Shown here: in pieces, positions 50,976 through 58,511 of the stretch | Position numbering within the stretch: position 1 is the stretch's first letter | Layout of the letters: the number at the start of each line of letters is the position of its first letter | NCBI RefSeq assembly: GCF_003710085.1 | Contig: NZ_CP033324.1 | Location: forward strand, 2,729,501 to 2,793,500 | From: Nocardioides pantholopis | GTDB lineage: Bacteria; Actinomycetota; Actinomycetes; Propionibacteriales; Nocardioidaceae | DNA: 64,000 nucleotides | Reading direction: 5' to 3' | Made by a program: the position numbers and the translations under genes | Notes under the pieces: model-generated | The model's input: only the letters and a program-made list of their open reading frames with translations | The model's database searches: none | Told to the model about the DNA's origin: nothing

Positions 50976-52427
50976 ATGACTGGTCCTCGCGTGGTCGTGG
51001 TCGGTGCCGGGTTCGGCGGGCTGGGCGTCGCCCGCACGCTGCTGCGGCGCGGCATCCGCGACGTCACGGTGTTGGAGCGCGCCGACGACATCGGCGGGGT
51101 CTGGCGCGACAACACCTATCCGGGCGCCGCCTGCGACGTCCCCTCGGTCCTCTACTCGTGGTCCTGGGCGCTCAACCCGGACTGGGGGCGCCGCTATCCC
51201 ACCCAGCCCGAGATCCTCGACTACCTGCGGGGCACCGCCGCGGCGGAGGGACTGCTCGACCTGGTCCGCACCGGGACCGCTGTCACGGCTGTCCGCTTCG
51301 ACGACACCGCCGGCTGCTGGCGCGTCGAGACGGCCACCGGCACGACGTACCAGGCGGACCTGGTGGTGACCGCGACCGGTCAGCTCTCCGAGCCGGCGGT
51401 GCCGCGGCTGCCCGGCCGCTTCGACGGCCCGACGTTCCACTCCGCGCAGTGGGACCACGACGTCGACCTGACCGGGAAGCGGGTGCTGGTGGTCGGCACC
51501 GGCGCCAGCGCGATCCAGCTGGTGCCGGGCATCGTGGACCGGGTCGGCTCGCTCACGGTGCTCCAGCGTTCGGCGCCGTACGTCGTGCCGAAGCCGGACC
51601 GCGCCTTCCGGCCCCGCCACCACCGGGTGCTGCGTCGGCTCCCCGCGCTGATGAAGGCCGAGCGCCGGGCCTGGTTCTGGCTCACCGAGCGCTTCAACGC
51701 CGCCCTGTCCGGCGACTCCCGGCTGAGCCGGCCGCTGCTGGGGGCGCTGCGGCTGGGCTGGCGGGCGCACCTGCGGGCGCAGGTGCCGGACCCGGCACTG
51801 CGGGCCCGGCTGGTCCCGGACTACGGACTGGGCTGCAAGCGGATGCTGTTCTCCAACGACTGGTATCCCGCGCTGGCCCGCCCGCACGTCGAGGTCGTCA
51901 CCGATCCCCCGACCCGACTGGAGGCCGGCGGGGTGCGCACCGCCGACGGGCGCCTGCACGAGGCGGACGTGCTGGTCTGGGGCACCGGGTTCGCGGCCAC
52001 CGACTTCCTCGGCTCGCTCGAGGTCACCGGCCCGGGCGGCGCCTCGCTGCGCCGGGCCTGGGCGGACGGCGCCCGCGCCCACCTCGGCCTCAGCGTCCCG
52101 GGGTTCCCGAACCTGTTCTGCCTCTACGGCCCCAACACCAACCTCGGCGGCAGCTCGATCATCGCGATGCTCGAGGCGCAGGCCGAGTACGTCGCCGAGG
52201 TGGCCGCCGCGGTCGCGGCGGGCCGGGCCCGGCTGGTCGGCGTCCGCCCCGAGGTCTACGACGACTACGACCGGGAGATGCAGACCCGGCTCTCGCGCAG
52301 CGCGTTCGCGGGCTGCGAGAGCTGGTACGTCGACGGGGAGCGGATCACCACCAACTGGCCCGGCCTGGTTGCGGAGTACCGCGCCCGGCTGGCCCGGGTC
52401 GACTGGTCCGAGCTCGAGGTGAGCTGA
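50976..52427 (+). CDS. flavin-dependent monooxygenase (Baeyer-Villiger type)
   Basis: This 483-aa FAD/NADPH monooxygenase has the FAD motif G-A-G-F-G-G-L-G (about 10-17) and Y-P-G-A-A-C-D. The BVMO fingerprint F-x-G-x-x-x-H-x-x-x-W reads FDGPTFHSAQW near residue 147. The NADPH motif is G-T-G-A-S-A near 172. Such enzymes convert ketones to esters or lactones; the substrate is unknown. It is divergent from an AraC regulator. -10-like TAGGTT (50963-50968) ends 7 nt before the ATG. Confidence 0.9.
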   Translation: MTGPRVVVVGAGFGGLGVARTLLRRGIRDVTVLERADDIGGVWRDNTYPGAACDVPSVLYSWSWALNPDWGRRYPTQPEILDYLRGTAAAEGLLDLVRTGTAVTAVRFDDTAGCWRVETATGTTYQADLVVTATGQLSEPAVPRLPGRFDGPTFHSAQWDHDVDLTGKRVLVVGTGASAIQLVPGIVDRVGSLTVLQRSAPYVVPKPDRAFRPRHHRVLRRLPALMKAERRAWFWLTERFNAALSGDSRLSRPLLGALRLGWRAHLRAQVPDPALRARLVPDYGLGCKRMLFSNDWYPALARPHVEVVTDPPTRLEAGGVRTADGRLHEADVLVWGTGFAATDFLGSLEVTGPGGASLRRAWADGARAHLGLSVPGFPNLFCLYGPNTNLGGSSIIAMLEAQAEYVAEVAAAVAAGRARLVGVRPEVYDDYDREMQTRLSRSAFAGCESWYVDGERITTNWPGLVAEYRARLARVDWSELEVS

Positions 52428-52449
52428 CCCGGCGCGCCCCGGCCGCGGC

Positions 52450-52980
52450 TCAGCGGTGGATCGGGCGGGGCAGGCTCTTGTTCGCGACCCGGTTCTCGGC
52501 GTCGATCATCCAGGCCAGCTGCTCGAGGCGCTCGAGGACCGTGTGGATGATGTCGGCGCTGGTGGGGTCCTCGGCGTCGACCTCGTCGTGGATGCGGCGG
52601 CCGGTGCCGGCCACGGCGTACAGCGCGCCGCTGATCAGGTCGACGGTCTCCGCGGTGTTCACCTCGGCGGCGGGGAACGGCGCGAGGCTGGTCAGCTCGG
52701 CCACGGTCGCGGCGCGGGCGTCGGGCGTGACGTAGATCGCGCGCATCCGCTCCGCGACGGTGTCGGAGAACTCGCGTGCGGCGTCGACGACCTCGTCGAG
52801 GGCCAGGTGCAGGTCGCGGAAGTTCAGGCCGACGACGTTCCAGTGCGCCTGCTTGCCCTGCAGGTGCAGGTCGGTCAGGTCGACGAGGAGCTGCTGGAGG
52901 TGGGTCGCGAGCTGCTCGGAGGCCTGGAACGCGGGGCGGGCGACGTGGGTCGGGGCGTTCGTGTGCAGGACGTCGGACAC
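52450..52980 (-). CDS. dps: Dps-family DNA-protecting / ferritin-like protein
   Basis: This 176-aa protein has the Dps ferroxidase signature H-W-N-V-V-G-L-N-F-R-D-L-H (about 46-58) and the D-x-x-x-E pattern that follows. Dps oxidises and stores iron using peroxide and protects DNA. The start GTG 52980 has GAGAGGA about 8 nt upstream. The promoter region holds overlapping Fur-type and iron-box-like sites, matching a gene controlled by peroxide and iron. Confidence 0.93.
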   Translation of the reverse strand: MSDVLHTNAPTHVARPAFQASEQLATHLQQLLVDLTDLHLQGKQAHWNVVGLNFRDLHLALDEVVDAAREFSDTVAERMRAIYVTPDARAATVAELTSLAPFPAAEVNTAETVDLISGALYAVAGTGRRIHDEVDAEDPTSADIIHTVLERLEQLAWMIDAENRVANKSLPRPIHR

Positions 52981-53029
52981 GGGGGTTCCTCTCGGGGGGA
53001 GCGGTCGGGGAAGCCCCCACCCTGCCACG

Positions 53030-53052
53030 CTTTCTGGAGTGATTCCAGAAAG
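53030..53052 (-). promoter_or_regulatory. Fur/FurA-type palindrome upstream of dps
   Basis: Perfect 9-bp arms CTTTCTGGA and TCCAGAAAG are separated by 5 bp (GTGAT). The T-T-C-C-A-G-A-A core resembles operators of peroxide-sensing FurA/CatR repressors. It lies 50-72 bp before the dps start. Confidence 0.65.
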
Positions 53053-53067
53053 GTGAGGCTGCCCTAA
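53049..53067 (-). promoter_or_regulatory. iron-box-like site upstream of dps
   Basis: On the dps strand TTAGGGCAGCCTCACCTTT agrees with the DtxR/IdeR consensus at about 13 of 19 positions, including TTAGG and most of CCT-ACCT. It overlaps the Fur-type palindrome by 4 bp. It is weaker than the site at 21812. Confidence 0.5.
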
Positions 53068-53127
53068 ACCGGGTTTTGAGTACGTCGACTCAGGCGCCGG
53101 GCGCCGATTCCCGGGAGGGTCTTCCCC

Positions 53128-53421
53128 ATGACCACTCCGAACCCGAACCAGAGCAAGAACACCACCGCCTTCTTCGTCCAGGCCGGCCTCGCCTTCGGCA
53201 TCAGCCTGTTCGCCCTCGGCCTCGCCATGCTGTTCCTGCCCGTCGACCCCTGGGTGCGGGCCTTCCTGGCGATGACCTCCCTGTTCCTGGTCTCCTCGAC
53301 GTTCACGCTCGCCAAGTGCGTGCGCGACGCCCAGGAGACCCAGTACGTCGTCACCCGCCTGGACCAGGCGCGTGTCGACCGGATCCTCGCCGAGCACGAC
53401 CCGTTCCGCGCCGCCGGCTGA
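53128..53421 (+). CDS. YiaA/YiaB-family inner-membrane protein
   Basis: This 97-aa protein has two membrane helices, about residues 15-37 and 43-60, joined by the short turn P-V-D-P-W. This is the YiaA/YiaB domain; its function is unknown. The cytoplasmic C-terminus is charged. ATG 53128 has GGGAGGG upstream. The gene is divergent from dps, and the shared region includes the metal-regulator sites. Confidence 0.8.
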   Translation: MTTPNPNQSKNTTAFFVQAGLAFGISLFALGLAMLFLPVDPWVRAFLAMTSLFLVSSTFTLAKCVRDAQETQYVVTRLDQARVDRILAEHDPFRAAG

Positions 53422-53453
53422 GCACCCGCCCCCGCCCCCGCCGCGCCCCGGCT

Positions 53454-53486
53454 CCGACCCGCCAGGACCTCGTCCTGGCGGGTCGG
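53454..53486. terminator. bidirectional 15-bp hairpin terminator
   Basis: Perfect arms CCGACCCGCCAGGAC/GTCCTGGCGGGTCGG with a 3-nt loop lie between two convergent genes (YiaA/B and TetR), 1 bp from the TetR stop. It could serve both strands. Confidence 0.75.
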
Positions 53487-53487
53487 C

Positions 53488-54096
53488 TCACGTCCGAGAC
53501 CCGGGCGGGTCGGCCGGCGCCAGCAGCTGGACGACGAGCGTGGAGAGCTCGGCGTACGCCGCCGCGTCGTCCATGCCGAGCCGGGCGGTGAGCTCGCCGC
53601 GCTGGATGTCGAACATCGTCGCCGCGATCATCTCGGCGGTGAAGGCCGCGTGCACCGAGCGCAGCCCGCCGCCCGCGATCCCCTCGGCGATCAGCTCGCG
53701 GATCCGGTCGGCGGCCAGCTCGGTGTTGCGGCGGTAGACCGCGGCGGCCGGGCCGAAGTCGGCCAGGTCCTCCAGGAACTCCCGCGAGAGCAGGGCCAGA
53801 CGCGAGGAGACCGCCTCCAGGTAAGCCACGACGCGCTCCAGCGGCCCCTCGACCCGGGCCACCCGCTCCTCCACGACGGCCGCCGAGGTCCGGAAGTACT
53901 GGGTGACGACCTCGACGACCAGCTCCTGCTTGGAGGAGGCCAGCACGTAGAGGGTGGACTTCGAGCAGTGCAGCCGCTCCGCGACGTCGTCGAGCGTGAG
54001 GTGGGCGAACCCCTCCGCGGCCATCAGGGCCACCAGTCGGTCGAGCAGGTCGAGCTGGCGCGCGCTGCGCCGACGGCGTACGACGGGCGTCGTCAT
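53488..54096 (-). CDS. TetR-family regulator
   Basis: This 202-aa repressor has an N-terminal TetR helix-turn-helix (T-L-D-D-V-A-E-R-L-H-C-S-K-S-T-L-Y, about 33-50). The ligand domain has a TetR_C-type helical layout. It is divergent from an acyl-CoA dehydrogenase, 104 bp away, with an inverted repeat in between, so an acyl-CoA-responsive repressor is the likely role. Confidence 0.85.
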   Translation of the reverse strand: MTTPVVRRRRSARQLDLLDRLVALMAAEGFAHLTLDDVAERLHCSKSTLYVLASSKQELVVEVVTQYFRTSAAVVEERVARVEGPLERVVAYLEAVSSRLALLSREFLEDLADFGPAAAVYRRNTELAADRIRELIAEGIAGGGLRSVHAAFTAEMIAATMFDIQRGELTARLGMDDAAAYAELSTLVVQLLAPADPPGSRT

Positions 54097-54143
54097 CCCT
54101 CACCTCCCGCTGGGCTGCTCGCAGGACCCTATCGAAGCGGATA

Positions 54144-54173
54144 ACCGTACTCCCGTACGCTGCTGAGTACAGT
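54144..54173. promoter_or_regulatory. probable TetR operator
   Basis: ACCGTACTC-N12-GAGTACAGT is an inverted repeat with 8 of 9 paired bases, and a central CGTACG. It lies between the divergent TetR and acyl-CoA dehydrogenase genes, 28 bp before the latter, where a repressor would block the promoters. Confidence 0.6.
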
Positions 54174-54200
54174 TCCCGAGCGCGAGAGCGAGCCGCGACC

Positions 54201-55379
54201 ATGACCGCACGACGCGTGCTGCCCACCGACGAGGCCGCCGACCTGATCCGACTGGTGCGCCAGATCGCCACCACCGAGCTGGCGCCGCGCGTGGCCCGCG
54301 CCGAGCGCGAGGAGGAGTTCCCGCGCGAGGTGTTCCGGCTGCTCGGCCGCACCGGACTGCTCGGCCTGCCCTACCCCGAGGAGGACGGCGGGGGCGGCCA
54401 GCCCTACGGGGTCTACCTGCAGGTGCTCGAGGAGCTGGGCGCGGTCTGGGCCAGCGTCGGCGTCGGCGTCTCGGTGCACGCGCTCTCCGGCTTCGCGCTG
54501 GCCACCCGCGGCACCGAGGAGCAGCGGCGGCGGTGGCTGCCGGACCTGCTGGGCGGCGAGCTGCTCGGCGGGTACTGCCTCTCCGAGGCGCACGCCGGGT
54601 CCGACCCCGCCGCGATGCGGACCAAGGCCACCCGGGTGGGCGACGAGTACGTCATCAACGGCGCCAAGGCGTGGACCACCCACGGCGGCCAGGCCGACTT
54701 CTACACGGTGATGGCGCGGACCGCGGGAGAGCCCGGAGACCGCCGCGGCATCTCCTGCTTCCTGGTCCCCGCCGACACGCCCGGTCTGTCCGCGGACAAG
54801 CCCGAGGACAAGATGGGCCTGACCGGGTCGACCACCGCGACCGTCCGCTTCGACGACGTCCGGGTGCCTGTCGAGCGGCGCCTCGGCGCGGAGGGCGAGG
54901 GCCTGAAGATCGCGCTGGCCGGGCTCGACTCCGGCCGGCTCGGCATCGCCGCGGTCGCCACCGGGCTGGCCCAGGGAGCGCTGGACCACGCGGTGGCCTA
55001 CGCCCGGGAGCGGGAGACCTTCGGCTCCCGGATCATCGACCACCAGGGGCTCGCCTTCCTGCTGGCCGACATGGAGGCGGCCGTCGCCTCGGCCCGCGCG
55101 ACCACCCTGCACGCCGCACGCCTCAAGGACGCCGGGCTCCCGTTCGGACGGGAGGCGTCGGTGGCCAAGCTGGTCGCGACCGACAACGCCATGCGGGTGA
55201 CCACCGACGCGGTGCAGGTCCTCGGCGGCTACGGCTACACCCGCGACTTCCCCGTCGAGCGCTACATGCGCGAGGCGAAGGTGATGCAGATCTTCGAGGG
55301 CACCAACCAGATCCAGCGGCTGGTGATCGGCCGCTCCCTGGCCGCCGGCGGCGACGGCGAGGTCCGCGGGCCCGCCTGA
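54201..55379 (+). CDS. acyl-CoA dehydrogenase
   Basis: This 392-aa flavoprotein performs the first step of beta-oxidation or a branched-chain acyl-CoA oxidation. Family signatures are G-G-Y-C-L-S-E-A-H-A-G-S-D near residue 115, the C-terminal V-Q-V-L-G-G-Y-G-Y near 335, and the catalytic glutamate in F-E-G-T-N-Q-I-Q-R near 360. Full length, so probably active. The substrate chain type is not evident. It is divergent from TetR and is probably under its control. Confidence 0.92.
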   Translation: MTARRVLPTDEAADLIRLVRQIATTELAPRVARAEREEEFPREVFRLLGRTGLLGLPYPEEDGGGGQPYGVYLQVLEELGAVWASVGVGVSVHALSGFALATRGTEEQRRRWLPDLLGGELLGGYCLSEAHAGSDPAAMRTKATRVGDEYVINGAKAWTTHGGQADFYTVMARTAGEPGDRRGISCFLVPADTPGLSADKPEDKMGLTGSTTATVRFDDVRVPVERRLGAEGEGLKIALAGLDSGRLGIAAVATGLAQGALDHAVAYARERETFGSRIIDHQGLAFLLADMEAAVASARATTLHAARLKDAGLPFGREASVAKLVATDNAMRVTTDAVQVLGGYGYTRDFPVERYMREAKVMQIFEGTNQIQRLVIGRSLAAGGDGEVRGPA

Positions 55380-55393
55380 GGCGCCGGCGGCGA

Positions 55394-55837
55394 CTATCCG
55401 GTGCGCGTCTCCCGGCTCCGGACCGGCCTGGTCGCGTGCTTGGCCAGGCACGGCGGGATGCCGGCCGCGGCGCGGGAGTGGTCGCGCCGGTAGACGCTCG
55501 GCGCGACACCGACCAGCTCGGTGAACCGCGTGCTGAACGTGCCCAGCGAGGAGAACCCGACAGCGAAGCAGACCTCGGTGACGCTGAGGTCCCCGCGGCG
55601 CAGCAGCGTCATCGCCCGCTCGATCCGCCGGGTCATCAGGTACGCGTACGGCGACTCGCCGTACACCCGACGGAACTCCCGGCTCAGGTGCCCGGCCGAC
55701 AGGTGCGCGCCGCGGGCCAGCGCCTCGACGTCCAGCGGCTCGGCGTACTCGCGGTCGATCCGGTCCCGGACCCGCCGGATGACCGTGATCGCCCGCAGGC
55801 GCTGCGCCTGGGCGTCCTCCTGCCCCATGGCCGCCAT
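55394..55837 (-). CDS. AraC-family helix-turn-helix regulator
   Basis: This 147-aa protein consists of little more than an AraC DNA-binding domain (about 15-120; E-F-R-R-V-Y-G-E-S-P-Y-A-Y, L-R-R-G-D-L-S-V-T-E-V-C-F-A-V-G-F) plus a short basic tail. It lacks a ligand-binding domain. It is divergent from a DUF1801 gene, with direct repeats between them that look like AraC half-sites. ATG 55828 is an alternative start. Confidence 0.82.
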   Translation of the reverse strand: MAAMGQEDAQAQRLRAITVIRRVRDRIDREYAEPLDVEALARGAHLSAGHLSREFRRVYGESPYAYLMTRRIERAMTLLRRGDLSVTEVCFAVGFSSLGTFSTRFTELVGVAPSVYRRDHSRAAAGIPPCLAKHATRPVRSRETRTG

Positions 55838-55874
55838 CGTGCCAGGGTCGAGGACGGTGGGGAACGGGCGGAAC

Positions 55875-55896
55875 CGGTCGGGAATCGGTCAGGAAT
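55875..55896. repeat. 11-bp direct repeat before the DUF1801 gene
   Basis: CGGTCGGGAAT and CGGTCAGGAAT are adjacent direct repeats with a partial third (CGGGAAGC). Same-orientation half-sites, one helical turn apart, fit binding by the divergent AraC regulator. Confidence 0.5.
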
Positions 55897-55965
55897 CGGG
55901 AAGCACTGGCCGCCGGAGCGCGGCTAGCGTCCGAGGACCGACCCACCGACCCGAGCGAGGCAGCG

Positions 55966-56430
55966 ATGAGCACGAAGGGCCCCGACGGCACCGGCAGCAG
56001 CACAGGCGGGTTCTCCGCGGAGGAGCGGGCGGCACTCGAGGCGCGTGCCGCCGAGCTGACGAAGGAGAGGTCCCGGGGCCGCGGCAACAGGGCCGCCGCC
56101 GACGAGCTCGACGTGCTGGCGAAGGTCCGCGACATGGAGCCCGCCGACCGGGCCGTGGCCGAGCGCATCCACGCCATCGTCACCGAGAGTGCGCCCGAGC
56201 TGGCGCCGAAGCTCTGGTACGGCCAGCCGGCCTACGCGCGCCGGGGCAAGGTCGTGTGCTTCTTCCGCAGCGGCCGGGCCGACCAGGAGCGCTACTCGAC
56301 GTTCGGGTTCACCCCCGAGGCCGACCTCGACGACGACATCGGCCTGTGGCCGACCTCGTACGCCGTCACCGACCTCGGCGAGCGGGCGGCGAGGACCATC
56401 GCCACGCTGGTCAAGAAGGCCGTGGGCTGA
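55966..56430 (+). CDS. DUF1801 domain protein (YdhG-like)
   Basis: This 154-aa protein has a DUF1801 domain from about residue 65 (A-P-E-L-A-P-K-L-W-Y-G-Q-P-A-Y) to the end. It is small, soluble and of unknown function; some relatives are called iron chaperones. The N-terminus is acidic and Gly/Ser-rich. An AraC regulator is divergently encoded. Confidence 0.8.
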   Translation: MSTKGPDGTGSSTGGFSAEERAALEARAAELTKERSRGRGNRAAADELDVLAKVRDMEPADRAVAERIHAIVTESAPELAPKLWYGQPAYARRGKVVCFFRSGRADQERYSTFGFTPEADLDDDIGLWPTSYAVTDLGERAARTIATLVKKAVG

Positions 56431-56453
56431 CCGAGCGCCGGGGCCGCAAATGA

Positions 56454-56503
56454 CCAGTGGCCGTGTCCGACTCCTCCGTGGAGGAACCGGGCACGGCCAC
56501 TGG
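56454..56503. terminator. large nested hairpin between DUF1801 and tRNA-Ala
   Basis: A 15-bp outer stem (CCAGTGGCCGTG... with CACGGCCACTGG) encloses a smaller CCTCC/GGAGG hairpin. It lies downstream of both convergent units and probably terminates both. The minus-strand tail is moderately T-rich (TCATTTG). Confidence 0.65.
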
Positions 56504-56525
56504 CCTTGCTTCGACTCTGTCTCGA

Positions 56526-56601
56526 TGGTGGAGCTGAGGGGACTCGAACCCCTGACCCTCTGCATGCCATGCAGATGCGCTACCAGCTGCGCCACAGCCC
56601 C
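56526..56601 (-). tRNA. tRNA-Ala (GGC)
   Basis: 76 nt with encoded CCA. The acceptor stem GGGGCTG/CAGCTCC carries the G3-U70 pair that identifies tRNA-Ala. The anticodon loop reads A-T-G-G-C-A-T between stems TCTGC and GCAGA, giving anticodon GGC. D-arm GCGC/GCGC and T-arm AGGGG-TTCGAAT-CCCCT are intact. Confidence 0.96.
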
Positions 56602-56652
56602 ATCGTTGCTCTTCCGGTTCCCCGGCCGAGCGACCTGCGGAATATTAGCCAG

Positions 56653-57285
56653 TCAGTCCCGGGAAAGGGAAATCGGGGTCAGGCCGTAGCCCTCGAGCAC
56701 CAGCCGGCCGCCCCGGGCGGGAGACTCGGCGAGCTCCACCCAGTGGCAGTTGCGCAGGTTCCCCAGCGTCCACTGGGCGCCCTCGGGCCAGCCCAGCAGC
56801 CCCGCCACCGCGACCCGCAGCGCCGCGCCGTGGGAGACCGCGACGCCGGTGCCGCCCTCGGGCAGCGCCGCGCGCAGGTCCTCCAGCGCCGCGACCATCC
56901 GCTCGCGCACGACGGCCTGACCCTCGGCGCCCGGGAGCAGGTCCCAGTCGCCGCGCCGGAACGCGGCGTACTGCTCGGGCGAGGCCGCGGCGAGCTCCTC
57001 GTGGGTCAGCGTCTCGCACTCCCCCAGCGCGCTCTCGCGCAGCCGGGCGTCGTAGGTCGGGTCCAGGCCCGTCTCCTTGGCGACGTACGCCGCGGTCTGG
57101 CGGGCCCGGGCCAGGTCGGAGCACCAGAGCAGGCTCGGCGCGTACGCCGCGACGTACGGCGCCGCGGCGGCGGCCTGCGCGTGCCCGGTGTCGTCGAGCT
57201 CGACGTCCTGCTGGCCCTGGATGCGGTGCTCGGCGTTCCAGGTGGTCTGCCCGTGCCGCAGCAGGACCAGGCGCTTACTGCTCAT
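56653..57285 (-). CDS. histidine-phosphatase family protein (GpgP-like)
   Basis: This 210-aa histidine phosphatase has the catalytic motif L-R-H-G-Q-T near residue 9 and a second histidine in V-S-H-G-A near 150. The locus order matches the M. tuberculosis neighbourhood nadD-rsfS-Rv2419c, where the product removes phosphate from glucosyl-3-phosphoglycerate. This suggests, but does not prove, the same substrate. It overlaps rsfS by 11 nt. Confidence 0.85.
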   Translation of the reverse strand: MSSKRLVLLRHGQTTWNAEHRIQGQQDVELDDTGHAQAAAAAPYVAAYAPSLLWCSDLARARQTAAYVAKETGLDPTYDARLRESALGECETLTHEELAAASPEQYAAFRRGDWDLLPGAEGQAVVRERMVAALEDLRAALPEGGTGVAVSHGAALRVAVAGLLGWPEGAQWTLGNLRNCHWVELAESPARGGRLVLEGYGLTPISLSRD

Positions 57286-57673
57286 CCGTGGCGGGGGCCG
57301 CGGGCGCCTCGGTCACGTCGGCCGGCAGCGCGATCGCCGGGCAGTCGCGCCAGAGCCGCTCCAGCGCGTAGAACTCCCGCTCCTCCTCGTGCTGGACGTG
57401 CACGACGATGTCGCCGTAGTCCAGCAGCACCCAGCGGCCGTCGCGCTGGCCCTCTCGGCGGATCGGCTTGGCGCCGAGCTCGCGCAGCTTGTCCTCGATG
57501 GCGTCCACGACCGCCTTGACCTGCCGGTCGTTGCTGGCCGAGGCGAGCAGGAAGGCGTCGGTGATCGCCAGCTGCTCGCTGACGTCGAAGGCGATGAGCT
57601 GCTGGGCGAGCTTGTCGGAGGCCGCGCGGGCAGCGGCGTGGACGAGCTCGACGGCGTGGTCGGTGGCGGTCAT
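57275..57673 (-). CDS. rsfS: ribosome silencing factor RsfS
   Basis: This 132-aa RsfS/Iojap protein binds L14 of the 50S subunit and blocks subunit joining when nutrients fall. The motifs N-D-R-Q-V-K-A and [13 protein letters not shown] are present. ATG 57673 overlaps the nadD stop by 4 nt. Confidence 0.95.
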   Translation of the reverse strand: MTATDHAVELVHAAARAASDKLAQQLIAFDVSEQLAITDAFLLASASNDRQVKAVVDAIEDKLRELGAKPIRREGQRDGRWVLLDYGDIVVHVQHEEEREFYALERLWRDCPAIALPADVTEAPAAPATDEQ

Positions 57674-58302
57674 GAGACTCCGGAATCGGGCTTGGCGGGA
57701 TAGAGGTCGTGCTTGGCGATGTACTGGACGACGCCGTCGGGGACGAGGTACCAGACCGGCTCGCCCCGCTCCTTGCGGGCCCGGCAGTCGGTGGAGCTGA
57801 TCGCCAGGGCGGGGATCTCCACCATCGTGACCCGGTCGTCCGGGATCAGGGCGAGCGTCGCCGGGTCCATGGTGTACCCGGGGCGGGTACAGCCCACGAA
57901 CCGGGCCAGCGCGAACAGCTCCTCGGGGTCGCGCCAGGTGAAGATCTCGGTCAGGGCGTCGGCGCCGGTGATGAAGTACAGCTCGGTGTCGGGCATCGTG
58001 GCCTTCAGGTCGGCCAGGGTGTCCCGGGTGTACGTCGGGCCCTCGCGGTCGATGTCGACGCGGGAGACCGTGAACCGGGGGTTCGCGGCGGTGGCGATCA
58101 CCGTCATCAGGTAGCGGTGCTCCGCCGGCGAGACCTGTCGCTCGCTCTTCTGCCACGGGTCGCCGGTCGGCACGAAGACGACCTCGTCGAGGTCGAACCA
58201 GGCCTGGACCTCCGAGGCGGCCACCAGGTGCCCGTGGTGGATCGGGTCGAACGTGCCGCCCATGACCCCGACGCGGCGGGGCCCGGTCACGGCACGCGTC
58301 AC
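57670..58302 (-). CDS. nadD: nicotinate-nucleotide adenylyltransferase
   Basis: NadD transfers AMP to nicotinate mononucleotide in NAD synthesis. The 210-aa protein has [12 protein letters not shown] near residues 15-26 and the C-terminal I-S-S-T motif near 170. The start is uncertain: GTG 58302 directly follows the upstream stop; GTG 58290 and GTG 58326 are alternatives. All have weak ribosome-binding sites. Confidence 0.93.
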   Translation of the reverse strand: MTRAVTGPRRVGVMGGTFDPIHHGHLVAASEVQAWFDLDEVVFVPTGDPWQKSERQVSPAEHRYLMTVIATAANPRFTVSRVDIDREGPTYTRDTLADLKATMPDTELYFITGADALTEIFTWRDPEELFALARFVGCTRPGYTMDPATLALIPDDRVTMVEIPALAISSTDCRARKERGEPVWYLVPDGVVQYIAKHDLYPAKPDSGVS

Positions 58303-58303
58303 G

Positions 58304-58459
58304 TCAGCTGTGGTCGCGGCCGGCACCGAAGGCGACGAGCGCGCCGATCATGGCGAGCAGGATCACCAGGACGACGGCGCCGATGCCCCAGGACAGGGCG
58401 TGGTCGACCTCGTGGTGGGTCTCCTCGGCGGCGAGCACGGTCATCAGAGGGCTGAGCAT
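58304..58459 (-). CDS. 51-aa single-pass membrane protein
   Basis: This short ORF encodes [17 protein letters not shown], then a 20-residue hydrophobic helix (about 25-45), and ends in A-G-R-D-H-S. Codons are G/C-ending and the gene lies 1 bp before nadD on the same strand, so I treat it as the first gene of this operon. The ribosome-binding site (AGGCTG) is weak. No known family; it is easy to miss because of its size. Confidence 0.65.
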   Translation of the reverse strand: MLSPLMTVLAAEETHHEVDHALSWGIGAVVLVILLAMIGALVAFGAGRDHS

Positions 58460-58511
58460 GGCTGCAGCCTACCCGGCCCGCTGCGCTCGCGAGCGGTCGG
58501 TGCGGCCGAAC

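Noticed and set aside
47545..50979. An 1144-codon plus-strand open frame
   Set aside because: It is antisense to leuS and AraC and crosses the leuS attenuator.
53077..53092. A TGAGT-N6-ACTCA palindrome as an operator of YiaA/B
   Set aside because: Five-base arms are expected by chance at this frequency, and no matching known motif was found.
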